DNA of 64,000 bases from Lumbricus terrestris (taxonomy: Eukaryota > Annelida > Clitellata > Crassiclitellata > Lumbricidae): assembly GCA_949752735.1 (NCBI GenBank), contig OX457038.1:23620655-23684654 (forward strand), given 5' to 3'. Positions 32,739 to 44,228 of the stretch are shown piece by piece. Both the position numbers and the translations under genes were made by a program. Position 1 is the stretch's first letter; each line of letters begins with the position of its first letter. Below the pieces are notes generated by a model, which saw only the letters and a program-made list of their open reading frames with translations, was not told the DNA's origin and ran no database searches.

Positions 32739-33814
32739 AGTATTTCTTGTAAGTCTAAGTCCAGATATTCCATATATGCATCTTTCAATTCACAAGATGT
32801 CGCATCTTCAATCTTTCACACATATCCATGAAACCAAAATTCATGAAACACACACATTCTTCATATCCCTAGGTGGCGCACTAGCAACATTTATCAAAAA
32901 TGAACAAACTTCTGCTCCCAAGATGGCGCCTGCGCAACTTTTCCTGTTCGGCCATACCCAAATATCGAATACATACTGCATTTCTCATACTCATAAGGCC
33001 ATTTATCACACACACAGTCAATTTTTACGTCACAAGGTAATACACAGGCGGTCTTTTACACTAACACATACACACACAGACAACTTTCCCACTACAAGGT
33101 AATACACAGGCAATCTTTTGCACACACACACGAGAACTCTTAAAATTTGTAAGTTACAGATATATACTTTGACCAATTTTTCTAAATTAAGATAGTAAAG
33201 ACATACGAAACAGCGAAGATTGTAATATGTATAAGGTAATTGCACGAAATTCATAGCTGCAAAGTAGCAGGAATTGAACATTGGCACAGGCAAAATGATA
33301 AGTATGATAGTTGCGCGAGCGAATAGGACTTGGTTTTTCGAACTATTTCAAAGTCAGACGCATGCTATTACCAATATACGAATTCAAACAGGCAAATTTG
33401 CTAAGTATGAAATGCAGAAATTGCATGGGGAAACGTTGTAAGATGCAAAGCGTGGGGTGGGGAGAGGGGCACATTCTTCAATTTGTGGAAACAAAGGTGT
33501 TCATTGTTTGCAATATGACAGCAATTTTGGTAAAGTTAGGTTTGCAGGAAGTGTATTACATGGCTTTTTAGGGTTGAGTGTGTTAAGTTGGCGAAATATG
33601 GGATGGGGGAGAGTGTGCAGGCTTAGATTTTGCGGAAACAAAAGATGTGACTCACATGCGATGAGTCATCGATTTCAGCAAAGTGCGATTATAGCGAGCG
33701 AAGAATGCAAGCTAGGGTTGCCAGCGGCATATTACAAGGTGAATTAGGTGTAGCGGACACGCGCAACTTGGTCGAAACCTGTATTCGACAAGTCGAAAAC
33801 GCTAAGTTCCGAAA

Positions 33815-34195
33815 TTTTTGCAGGGCAAATTCGCGCGGCGGCGGTCCCCTTCGTGCGCTGCGGCGGCGGCGGCGCTGCACCCCGGCCCACTCGGGCGACT
33901 TCGGCTCCTGCGGCGTGGTGACGGCCGCGGCATGCGCGCCCAATCGATCGTGCTTTGACTCGTATGAAGCTAAAGTCTCATGCGTATTGTGGGTTATGGA
34001 AATTATTGAAAGATTTGTGCCGGGACGTAATCGACTTTAGCTTGTACGGGTCAAAGCTTGATCTAATTGGGTGCGCATGTTGCAGCCGTCGCCACGCCGC
34101 TGGAGCCGAAGTCGCCCGAGTGGGCCGGGGTGCAGCGCCGCCGCCGCCGCAGCGCACGAAGGGGACCGCCGCCGCGCGAATTTGCCCTGCAAAAA
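33815..34195. repeat. GC-rich CpG-dense core and loop of the palindrome
   Basis: Two inverted GC-rich blocks (about 33825-33945 and 34070-34190; CGGCGGCGGCGGCGC, GGCCCACTCGGGCGACTTCGG) flank the centre. Complementarity weakens inside 33945-34070, and the unpaired loop is about 33977-34030 (GCGTATTGTGGGTTATGGAA and onward). Frames of 84-111 codons here (33689-34321) are mirror images of each other and show no domain. The composition contrasts sharply with the AT-rich arms. Confidence 0.8.
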
Positions 34196-35382
34196 TTTCG
34201 GAACTTAGCGTTTTCGACTTGTCGAATACAGGTTTCGACCAAGTTGCGCGTGTCCGCTACACCTAATTCACCTTGTAATATGCCGCTGGCAACCCTAGCT
34301 TGCATTCTTCGCTCGCTATAATCGCACTTTGCTGAAATCGATGACTCATCGCATGTGAGTCACATCTTTTGTTTCCGCAAAATCTAAGCCTGCACACTCT
34401 CCCCCATCCCATATTTCGCCAACTTAACACACTCAACCCTAAAAAGCCATGTAATACACTTCCTGCAAACCTAACTTTACCAAAATTGCTGTCATATTGC
34501 AAACAATGAACACCTTTGTTTCCACAAATTGAAGAATGTGCCCCTCTCCCCACCCCACGCTTTGCATCTTACAACGTTTCCCCATGCAATTTCTGCATTT
34601 CATACTTAGCAAATTTGCCTGTTTGAATTCGTATATTGGTAATAGCATGCGTCTGACTTTGAAATAGTTCGAAAAACCAAGTCCTATTCGCTCGCGCAAC
34701 TATCATACTTATCATTTTGCCTGTGCCAATGTTCAATTCCTGCTACTTTGCAGCTATGAATTTCGTGCAATTACCTTATACATATTACAATCTTCGCTGT
34801 TTCGTATGTCTTTACTATCTTAATTTAGAAAAATTGGTCAAAGTATATATCTGTAACTTACAAATTTTAAGAGTTCTCGTGTGTGTGTGCAAAAGATTGC
34901 CTGTGTATTACCTTGTAGTGGGAAAGTTGTCTGTGTGTGTATGTGTTAGTGTAAAAGACCGCCTGTGTATTACCTTGTGACGTAAAAATTGACTGTGTGT
35001 GTGATAAATGGCCTTATGAGTATGAGAAATGCAGTATGTATTCGATATTTGGGTATGGCCGAACAGGAAAAGTTGCGCAGGCGCCATCTTGGGAGCAGAA
35101 GTTTGTTCATTTTTGATAAATGTTGCTAGTGCGCCACCTAGGGATATGAAGAATGTGTGTGTTTCATGAATTTTGGTTTCATGGATATGTGTGAAAGATT
35201 GAAGATGCGACATCTTGTGAATTGAAAGATGCATATATGGAATATCTGGACTTAGACTTACAAGAAATACTGTGTATGTGTGTGTGTTTGTGTGCGTGTG
35301 TGTGTGTGTGTGTATGTGTGTGTGTGTGTATGATGTAGAAAGGTTGCCATGTTGCATCCGGCTGATAGCGCTGCTATCCGAT

Positions 35383-36360
35383 TCATCGATTTTTGGGTTT
35401 CTGTTTGCAAGGAAGTAAGAAATGCCGCCATCTTGGACTCAAAAGGTTGAAGTATTTGTCGGTTTTTGAGTTTGTGTTCGCAAGAAAGTTAGAAATATCG
35501 CCATCTTGGGATTGGAAGGTTGAAGCATTTGTCGGTTTTTGAGTTTGTGTTCGCAAGAACGTTAGAAATTTCGCCATCTTGGGCGTGAAATGTTGCAAGG
35601 TTCTTAAGTTTCTGAGTTTTCGTGTGCAAGGAATTGAGAAATGTCACCATCTTGGGAGTGGAAGGCTGAAGTATTCGTCGGTTTTTGAGTTCGTATATGC
35701 AAGAAAGTTAGAAATTTCGCCATCTTGGGATTGGAAGGTTGAAGTATTTGTCAGTTTTTGAGTTTGTGTGCTCAAGGAAGTAAGAAATGTTACCATCTTC
35801 CGAAAGGAAGGGTGAGTGATTCGTCGGTTTTTGAGTTCGTGTGCGCATGGAAATAAGAAATGTTACCATCTTCCGAAAGGAAGGGTGAGCGATTCGTCGG
35901 TTTTTGAGTTCGTGTGTGCAAGGAAATAAGAAATGTCACCATCTTGGGAGTGGAAGGTTGAAGTATTCGTCGGTTTCTGAGTTTGTGTGTGCAAGGAAAT
36001 AAGAAATGTCACCATATTCCGAAAGGAAGGGTGAGCAATTCGTCGGTTTTTGAGTTCGTGTGTGCAAGGAAATAAGAAATGTTACCATCTTCCGAAAGGA
36101 AGGGTGAGCAATTCGTCGGTTTTTGAGTTCGTGTGTGCAAGGAAATAAGAAATGTTACCATCTTCCGAAAGGAAGGGTGAGCAATTCGTTGGTTTTTTAG
36201 TTCGTGTGTGCAAGGAAATAAGAAATGTTACCATCTTCCGAAAGGAAGGGTGAGCAATTCGTCGGTTTTTGAGTTCGTGTGTGCAAGGAAATAAGAAATG
36301 TTACCATCTTCCGAAAGGAAGGGTGAGCAATTCGTTGGTTTCTAAGATTGTGAGTGCTTG
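35383..36360. repeat. 73-bp tandem repeat array (right arm, inverted)
   Basis: Exact mirror of 31660-32630, read as GTCGGTTTTTGAGTTCGTGT units. Confidence 0.92.
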
Positions 36361-36909
36361 AAGTGTAGAAAGAAAGCTATATTGGCGAAGGCTGTCTGAG
36401 CGTTCCTTCGGTTTTTGGGTTTGTACTTGCTTGAAATGTAAGAAATATAGAAGAAATATAGAAGAAAAATGGCACTTGTCTGCTATAGTTTGCTTAGTAT
36501 TGTAAGAACTGCTGAATAGTTGTCATAATTTAGTATAATTTAATTGTATATATTGCCGTCATATCCATATTTTCGAATAAAATATTGAATATTGGCGATA
36601 TTTTTGGTAAATATGTAGGGCTTATCTTCTTCTGAAGAGTTCATGTCTTGGATTTAGCAGTTGCTAGATGCTTAAATTTTATACATGTATTCCAAATTTG
36701 TGTGTGTGTGGAGGTAATGCGTGGAGGTTTGGAGGGTGAGGTGGAGTGTGTGTGCGATTTCTCGCATTCTGATTAGTTGCTAACTAGGTTTCAAGCTTTC
36801 TGATTGGCCAGTTCTTGTGTGTAAAATGAATATTTGTGTGTGGAGCTGGCTGGAATGGCGGGTTGGAGGGTGATGTGGAAGCGTGTGGAGGGTGAGAGCT
36901 GTCATGTAT

Positions 36910-37690
36910 AGAGTTTATAGCTTCCTGTTTGCTCCCTCTCTAAGTTTCTCGCTTCCGTAATGTTCAGCTCTAGTGTGTAAAATGAATATTTGTGGGTGGG
37001 GAGGGGTGGAAGGGCGGGTTGGATGGTGAGGTTGAATGCTGTGGAGGGTGAAAGATGCCATGCCTATGGGATCTATACTTCTGATTGGTCGCTCTCTAAG
37101 TTTCTCGCTTCCATAATGTTCAGCTCTTGTGTGTAAAATGCTTATTTGTGGGTGGGGAGGGGTGGAATGGAGGGTTGGAGGGTGAGGTTGAATGCTGTGG
37201 AGGGTGAAAGATGCCATGCCTATGGGATCTATACTTCTGATTGGTCGCTCTCTAAGTTTCTCGCTTCCATAATGTTCAGCTCTTGTGTGTAAAATGCTTA
37301 TTTGTGGGTGGGGAGGGGTGGAATGGAGGGTTGGAGGGTGAGGTTGAATGCTGTGGAGGGTGAAAGATGACGTGCCTATGGGATATAGCCTTCTGATTGG
37401 TCGCTCTCTAAGTTTCTCGCTTTCATAATGTTCTGCTCTTGTGTGTAAAATGAATATTTGTGGGTGGGGAGGGGTGGAATGGAGGGTTGGAGGGTGAGGT
37501 TGAATGCTGCTGAGGGCGAAAGATGTCATGCCTATGGGATCTATCCTTTTGCTTGGTCGCTCTCTAGGGTTCGCAGTTCTCTGCTTGGGCCGGTCTTGTG
37601 TGTAAAATGGCTAATTGTGGGTGGGGGAGGAGGTGGAATGGCGGGTGAGGTGGAAGGTTGTGGAGGTTGAGAGTATATGCTGAGTCATTT
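36910..37690. repeat. 156-bp tandem repeat array (right arm, inverted)
   Basis: Mirror of 30326-31110 with GGGTGGGGAGGGGTGGAATG units. The 204-codon frame recurs on the minus strand with an identical sequence. Confidence 0.92.
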
Positions 37691-38372
37691 AGGGTTGGTG
37701 TGGGCCTTGCGCGGCTAAGTAGGGTTCAGTTTACATGTGAGGAATTGAAATTTGAATGAATGGTGGGGAGGGTGCCGAGGAGTGGAAGCCAGTGCAGCTC
37801 CCATAATGCGCTGCTGGGCGCGTCCGTTGAGTCATTTCTGGTCGGTGTGGGGCTTGCGCCGCTATAGTAGATGTGCTCTAGATGCGCTAGTAGCTAGTAT
37901 GGTAATTAGGTATAGCCTGGAAGCGATTGTAGCCAGGTAGGTCGTTCCTGGAAGTGATTTAGTGAGCTGTATGCTAATTAGGTATGGCCTAGAAGCTCTG
38001 GTAGCCAGGTAGGGCGTTCCTGGAAGTGCGCTGGTAGCCTGTATGCTAATTAGGCCTAGCCTAGAAGCGCTATTAGCCTAGGTAGGTTGTTCCTGGAAGT
38101 ATGCTAATAGCTCGTATGCTAATTAGGGCTAGCCTAGAAGCGCTATTAGCCTAGGTAGGTGTAGCCTAGAAGCCTAGGTATGCGTGGCCTAGAAGCCTAG
38201 AAGCCTATAGCCTAGGTAGGCGTGGCCTAGAAGCCTAGGTAGGCGTGGCCTAGAAGCCTAGAAGCCTAGAAGCGCCTTTCCTAGAAGTCGCCGTTCCTAG
38301 AAATGCCATTTATTCGTACCCATACCCTGCAAAAAATGGTCGTTAGTCTGTCGTATTACCACTACTTACTTC

Positions 38373-39899
38373 CTTCCATGAGCTAATAACTATTAACAAA
38401 ACCCTTAAAGACACCTACAGTACCGGTGCTGATGATTTGAATCTGCACATATTGTCTTCTCTTATGGACTTATTAGCTTCTCCACTTAGTGAAGTGATAA
38501 ATTGTTCACTTAGAACTGGAATAGTTCCGTCTGACATAAAATTAGCACAAATTACACCCATTTATAAACAAGGAAATAAAAATGAGGTTTCAAATTTTAG
38601 ACCGATTTCTATACTACCGTTTTTTTCTAAATTGTTTGAGAGGGTAATGTATGACCGCCTTTACTCCTTTATTAACCAGAACAAAATTTTGTACCCTTTT
38701 CAACATGGCTTTCAAAGAGAACACTCGACCTTCATGTCATTGCTGGATATACAAGACAAAATATCTCAAGCTATGGATAATAATGAATATTCCATCGGCA
38801 TTTTTCTTGATTTAGCTAAAGCGTTCGATACCGTTAACCATAATATCCTGCTAAATAAACTTGAGAATTACGGGATCAGAGGTATTGCACTTACATGGTT
38901 CACAAATTACTTAAATAACCGTTACCAACAAGACTCATGTAATGGGAAATGATCCAGCTTTCAAAAGATTGATTTTGGGGTCCCCCAGGGCTCAATCCTA
39001 GGGCCTCTTTTATTTCTAATATACATAAATGACCTTCCTAATTCTGCAACATTTTTACATTACATCCTATTTGCTGATGATTCAAAAGCTTTTTACTCTC
39101 ACTCCTCTTATGAACAATTAATTAAAATAGCAAATAACGACCTAGAAATGGCCAGTGAATGGTTCAAAGCCAATAAGCTTTCACTGAACATAGCCAAATC
39201 TAATTATATAATTTTTAGATCTAGTAAAAAAAAATTGCTCCACCTCCTGATAATAACCTACTAATTGAAAATGTTTCATTACCGCAAGTATACTCATCTA
39301 AATTCCTGGGTGTACATATCGACCAGCACTTAAAATGGAATATACATACAGCTGAACTGTCTAAAAAAATCTCCAAAAATATAGGCATAATTCACAGAAT
39401 ATCCTATCTTCTTCCACTACATATACTAAAATCATTATATTTCACACTTAAACACCCATACTTAAGTTATTGCAATCTCATTTGGACATCTACATATGAC
39501 ACTCACCTAACTAAGCTAAATAGACTGCAGAAAAAAGCCATAAGAATTATTACTAAATCTCCCTTTAATGCTCACACTAGCCCCTTATATCATCAGTTGA
39601 ACGTGCTAAAAATATCACAAATTAAATTCATCCAAACTAGTACATTTATGTATAAATATGATAACAACTTTCTTCCACTTGCATTCTCATCCTATTTTAG
39701 ACCTAACTTATATGCTAAAGGCATTAGAAATAATAGAATCTATAGAAGCGTCTTTGCTAAAACGAACACTAGAAAGTTTTCCATTAAGTATCAGGGTCCT
39801 CTTTTATGGAATAATATACCGGAAAATATTCGTACATCCAGGAGTCTCGATCGATTTAAATCCCAAATCCGTGCACACACATTAAAAAATATAAAATGA
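38373..39899 (+). pseudogene. non-LTR retrotransposon, right part: reverse transcriptase
   Basis: Continuation of 28753-29656 after the palindrome. RT blocks in order: NFRPISILPFFSKLFERVMY, QHGFQREHST, IFLDLAKAFDTVNHNILLNK (motif A), then a stop at 38950, GVPQGSILGPLLFLIYINDL (motif B), LFADDSKAF (motif C, both D intact), frameshift near 39232, SKFLGVHIDQHLKWNIHT (thumb), LSYCNLIWTSTY, RLQKKAIRII, LLWNNIPENIRTSRSLDRFK and a stop at 39899. A 3' UTR with CCCTTCGGGTAGCC follows and ends at about 40290 with an AAGTTGAAGTTGAAG tail. CR1/jockey-like by motif style. Two lesions in the RT make it inactive. Confidence 0.88.
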
Positions 39900-40293
39900 A
39901 CAACCCATTTATTCTGTGGGTTTTTTCCCATTCTTTTTTTAAGTTGAGCAGAGGGAAGGTATCCCACTGCTGTTATTTAATTGATTCCAAAAATACTGCC
40001 ATCTCTATCTGTTTCCTAATCTATTATCATTAATCATATTATAGTGATGAATTTTTTCCTTTGGTAAATAGACCCCACTAGCGGGATCACTCCCTTCGGG
40101 TAGCCTATTGCTCCCTACATTTCACTGTAATGATTGTACACCATTCGAAATTATTAACTGCAATTAATCTTTGTGTACTAAAAAATGAATGCATAATTGT
40201 TAACAGCAATTAATCACTTTGTCTACTATTATGAATGCATAATTGTCTGTTTTATATTTTTGGGATCAATAAACAAGTTGAAGTTGAAGAAGG
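39900..40293 (+). mobile_element. 3' UTR of the non-LTR element
   Basis: Untranslated tail of the element at 38373, containing the duplicated 'GAATGCATAATTGT' motif (40188 and 40232) and ending in GGGATCAATAAACAAGTTGAAGTTGAAGA just before tandem-repeat unit 2. Confidence 0.75.
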
Positions 40294-40605
40294 TTGCATG
40301 AAAAAACAAGATGGCGGCCAAAATGGTGGCATATAATTGCTTCAAAAGGTTGTATAGTCGGGTCAATCTATGAAATGACCCCCAAAACTGCAAGAAGGCG
40401 TCTTATGATGGTTTTCTGGTATCTTGGGTCTGGTGTTGAACATACTAAAATTTACAAGAAATTGGACCACGGCAAGTGGTCTAATTTTGGCGGGGAAAAA
40501 GATGGCCGCCAATTGGACAAGGCATGGAATCTGGAAATGATACTGTTAGAAGCAAATCATGTAATAATTTGCTAATATGCTTTTCTAGACTAATTTGTAA
40601 TTTTT
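40294..40605. repeat. 352-bp tandem repeat, unit 2 (first part)
   Basis: Begins GCATGAAAAAACAAGATGGC (40296). It is interrupted by the RT at 40608-41487 and resumes with GATTTGACCCTCCTGAGAAT. Without the insert the unit is about 360 bp. Confidence 0.85.
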
Positions 40606-40607
40606 TT

Positions 40608-41487
40608 GTGTAATTGAACATTTATATAGCGCTGCTCACAGATTCAGTGGCGCTCCCGACCCAAGCTAGTGCTCCCACTAACAAATAGTATAGTCTTCAG
40701 GCGTTTATGAAACAGAGGAAGAGAAAGGCCAGGAAGCTCAGAACGTAGCTTGTGAGGAAGGCGGTTCCAAAGAGTAGGGCCAAGATATGCAAAGCTTCTG
40801 GACTGGGCCGTAGCTCCACACATGCGCGGGACCACTAGAAGGCCATTAGCAGCCGAGCGAAGGGCAGAGCGGCCAGGAAGAGTGGAGACCAAGTTGCACA
40901 ATGCCCGAAGATAAGAGGGGGCTACCCCGAGAAGAGAGTTGCGCATAAGAGTCAGAATCTTGAAATCAATGCGCTGAGGTACAGGAAGCCAATGAAGAGT
41001 GTCCCGAATAAAATCAGATATGTGAGAGAATTTGGGAAGACCAGCAATTAGGCGGGCAGCAGCATTAAGAATAGACTGAAGTTTAAAGAGGTTAAGAGAG
41101 GAGAGGCCAGCATAGGCAGAGTTTCCAAAGTCGACTCTAGAGCAAATCAAAGCATGGACAAGCGCCTTGACTGCTTGAAGGGAGAGTGAGTGGCGGATAG
41201 TACGCAATTGTCGCAGGTGATAGAAGCCTGTTCGAGAGATTCGGTTAACATGGTCAGTAAGAGAGAGGATTGGATCCAGAGTAAAACCCAGATCACGAAC
41301 AGTTGGAGAAAATTGGATGTCTGGGTACAACGTGCTGAGGAGCTCCATATCAATCTTGGCAAGCTGGACTCTACCACCAAGCCAAATGAATTGGGTTTTA
41401 TCAGAGTTAAGACGGAGACGGTTTGAAGACATCCATTGGTTCAGTTCCATAGTAGCGTCAAGGATAGTAGCAACCAGTGAAGATTTG
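40608..41487 (-). pseudogene. 5'-truncated L2/CR1-like RT C-terminal half
   Basis: A minus-strand open frame reads ELNQWMSSNRLRLNSDKTQF, SPTVRDLGFTLDPILSLTDH, ALICSRVDFGNSAYAGLSSL, LHWLPVPQRIDFKILTL, then LFHKRLKTILFVSG and a stop. It aligns with the RT at 18690-19947 from just after motif C. The 3' UTR contains CGGGAGCGCCACTGAATCTG and GCGCTATATAAAT, as in that family. The open frame is uninterrupted over about 280 codons, so this is a young insertion, but the catalytic palm is missing. The ATG at 41519 lies in host-repeat sequence. Confidence 0.88.
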
Positions 41488-41890
41488 ACCCTCCTGAGAA
41501 TGAAAATCGTGGTTAGCAAACTTAATTTTTAGCGGTTGCATGGGAAAACAAGATGGCGGCCAAAATGGTGGCATATAATTGCTTCAAAAGGTTGTATAGT
41601 CGGGTCAATCTATGAAATGATCCCCAAAATTGTAAGAAGGCGTCTTATGATGGTTTTCTGGTATCTTGGGTCTGGTGTTGAACATACTAAAAGTTACAAG
41701 AAATTGGACCACGGCAAGTGGTCTAATTTTGGTGGGAAAAGATGGCCGCCAATTGGACCAGTCTTGGAATCTGGAAATGATACTGTTAGAAGCAGATCAT
41801 GTATAACAATTTGCAAACATGCTTTCCTAGACTAATTTGTCCCTTCTGAGAACGAAAATCGCCGTTAGCAAGCTTGATTTTTAGCGGATG
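41488..41890. repeat. 352-bp tandem repeat, end of unit 2 and complete unit 3
   Basis: Unit 3 runs from GCATGG at 41538 to the next GCATGG at 41890 (352 bp). It contains ACAAGATGGCGGCCAAAATG, GGACCACGGCAAGTGGTC and AGATGGCCGCCAATTGGACC. A degenerate fourth unit begins at 41890 and fades by about 42100. Confidence 0.88.
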
Positions 41891-42100
41891 CATGGAAAAA
41901 CAAGATGGCGGCCAAATTGGCGGCCTACTGCAAAAGGCTGTAAGTCGGGTATTGTATGTGATATGAACACGATTTTGTAATTTAAATTAAGATGTTACGG
42001 TTCTAGGCATGCAATGGAATCAAAGACATGTATGTAGCACTGGAAGAAAACCAAGATGGCGGAAAAATGGCGACCAGAATGTTGAAATTGCTATAAGTGA

Positions 42101-42653
42101 AGTGATGTATGCAATGGAAACATGAATTCGGACTCCAACTTAACATTTTTGAGGTCACCAAAAGCAATGGAATCAACTTTGATAAAATTTCCTTGGACAA
42201 AAAGTCCCTGGGTACATTGTCCCTGGACCAGGATAAAATGTCTCTAGAAAAAAGGTAGGGTTACCTAGAATCCAGCGCATAGGGTGCCTACCAGCAGGCA
42301 ACCTACATTGACAAGAAGTGTCTGTCTGGCAGGGTACTAGCTTCTCCAAATGTATGCGAATATTTCATTGTTTGTGAATAGAACGGAATTTTATTTTAAT
42401 CAACCAATTGCAAATTGCAGTTTGGTTCACAAGATTTTGTTAAGCAAATACTCTAATTCTTGCATCAGAAATGTATAAGCTGACCAAGGAGCATAGACAG
42501 TTTTCATATCATCCGTCTTTGTCCTATTATAGGCATCCTTTAAATTGGGTTGTCTGGATCGCTTGTTATTTAGATTGTTTTATAAATCATCCTAATCATA
42601 AGTGTTTTCTGGTGAGACAATCGATCAACTGAGAACTTATTTCTTTATCGTTA
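42101..42653. other. no recognised gene
   Basis: Contains GTCCCTGGGTACATTGTCCC-like short repeats (42200-42250) that may be a small foldback, and otherwise AT-rich DNA. Confidence 0.45.
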
Positions 42654-42661
42654 GCGTGAGG

Positions 42662-43933
42662 CAGTACCGGCGCTAGCACTCCCCGGCCGGGGGCCCCCGA
42701 GTTTGAAGGGGGCCCCCAAATTTAGCTGGTCATTGTGCCTATTTGTGACTGTACAGAACCGGTCTGGTGCATGCCTCAACTAACCATACGGCACTGCCAT
42801 AGCAGACCTAATGCAAATATCATACTGATTTTGGGCGTAAGTATAAAGCCTTTAGAATTTGAAAGGGGGCCCCCAAATTCAGCTGGTCATTATGCCTATT
42901 TGTGGCTGTACAGATCCGGTCTGGTGCATGCCTCAACTAACCACATGGCACTGCCATAGCAGATCTAATGCAAATATCATACTGATTTTGGGCGTAAGTA
43001 TAAAGCCTTTAGAATTTGAAAGGGGGCCCCCAAATTCAGCTGGTCATTATGCCTATTTGTGGCTGTACAGATCCGGTCTGGTTCATGCCTCAACTAACCA
43101 CATGGCACTGCCATAGCAGACCTAATGCAAATATCGTACCGATTATGGGCGTAAGTTTAAAGCCATTTAAACTTACTCAGGCAATTTCGTCCACTTTCTC
43201 AAACACAATGTTTATAAATTGTAACTGATTCTAATTGCTAATTGGACGAGGCCTCCAAATAAAACATGCGTGAGGCCCAAACATTAAAGCCTGTGTAGGG
43301 TCCCAGATGTCCTTGGTATGTGTCTGATCTCAAGTTTTCAAGGGGCCTCAAATTTAGCTGATAATTATACCTTTCATGACTGTTCATTCCTGAAATCACG
43401 CACCGAATTATGTTTTAACGCAAATCATACAAAATAATATTACGCAAACTAATAGAGCATTGTCCTTCAACCAAAGAGGAGACTTTGGGGTGTGGACAGG
43501 GGCACGGCCCCACAATTTGTGGTTGGGACGGAATCCTTGTATCCCCAATATTTCAGAAATATTTCATAAGTATCATCCACTGCCCATCAATAATGATCAA
43601 TTTTGTTAAGATGACAGCCTTTAAATGCTGCCATTAGCCTACAGTTGGCAAATCGGACAAATTTAAACAATGGAGAGGTCACACTCTGAAGCCCTAAACC
43701 ACGACTAACAGCATTGAAAAATTAGCAATTTTTGTAAAGATGATAGGTTAAAATTCTACCATTACAGCATGGAAATTCCAAAAATTTCACAATTGGGATA
43801 CATTTATTGAAGTCTTACACCATGTCTTTCAGCACTTACATTATGAAATTTTTACTGAGATGACAGCTCAAGGTATGGGGGGGGACCCCAAGTTTTTTTT
43901 CGGGGGGCCTCAGGTACCCTAGCGCCGGCACTG
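42662..43933. mobile_element. hAT-type element (CAGTACCGGCGCTAG termini)
   Basis: CAGTACCGGCGCTAG (42662) and CTAGCGCCGGCACTG (to 43933) are 15-bp TIRs with one mismatch. A perfect 8-bp TSD GCGTGAGG flanks it (42654-42661, 43934-43941). GGGGGCCC runs lie just inside both ends. It is non-coding; the left half is a tandem array of a 157-bp unit. Confidence 0.93.
42700..43170. repeat. 157-bp tandem repeat, three units
   Basis: Units start at GGGGGCCCCCAAATT near 42708, 42865 and 43022 and include 'GCTGGTCATTATGCCTATTT' and 'GGTCTGGTGCATGCCTCAAC'. Spurious frames of 70-85 codons reflect the repeat. The array lies within the hAT element. Confidence 0.92.
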
Positions 43934-43941
43934 GCGTGAGG

Positions 43942-44228
43942 ATGTAGACTATGCCTATACAGGGGTGGGAGCATGCTGTGCAAAACATGTCTTTAGTTTC
44001 TCGGCACAGCTGAAAAGTGACTAATCTCGAGACCAATCGAGAGCTTGCTACTTGGCACTGGCATTGTTGTTCTAATAATGAGAGATCGATCTTTGACAAT
44101 AAGTTTCTCATGTTCCTTAGTTGCTAGCATCTTGTCACGCTCGCTGCCTGCCGTCTGCAGTTTGGCGCTTGTATCACGCAGTGCGAACTCGACCATTTGT
44201 CGACGTTCCTTCTTCAAGAATTTGTGGA
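43942..44228. other. unassigned, weak minus-strand helical frame
   Basis: The minus frame 43993-44217 starts MKKERRQMVEFALRDTSAKL and continues with a charged, heptad-like stretch of about 45 residues. It has no domain and no splice context I trust. It could be a gag or exon fragment. Confidence 0.25.

Larger units (their letters stand above)
29657..38366. mobile_element. 8.7-kb giant palindrome (foldback element) with 6-bp TSD
   Basis: Begins AGTAGTGGTAATACG (29657) and ends CGTATTACCACTACT (38366). TACTTC is duplicated at 29651-29656 and 38367-38372. The whole insert is one inverted repeat: the arms of about 4.3 kb mirror each other to a loop of about 50 bp near 34004. Translated segments of the two arms are identical over hundreds of codons, with isolated differences such as E/A in the 70-codon frames at 30348 and 37458. 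The arms consist of tandem repeats (CTAGGC-rich, 156-bp, 73-bp, CA) and a GC-rich core. No transposase or integrase was seen. AG...CT ends, a 6-bp TSD and long TIRs recall Polinton/Maverick elements; Dada and IS3EU also make 6-bp TSDs. The class is unproven. Confidence 0.9.

Noticed and set aside
33689..34321. 84-111-codon arginine-rich ORFs in the GC core
   Set aside because: They are mirror copies on both strands of a GC-rich palindrome core and show no recognisable domain; high GC lengthens chance frames.
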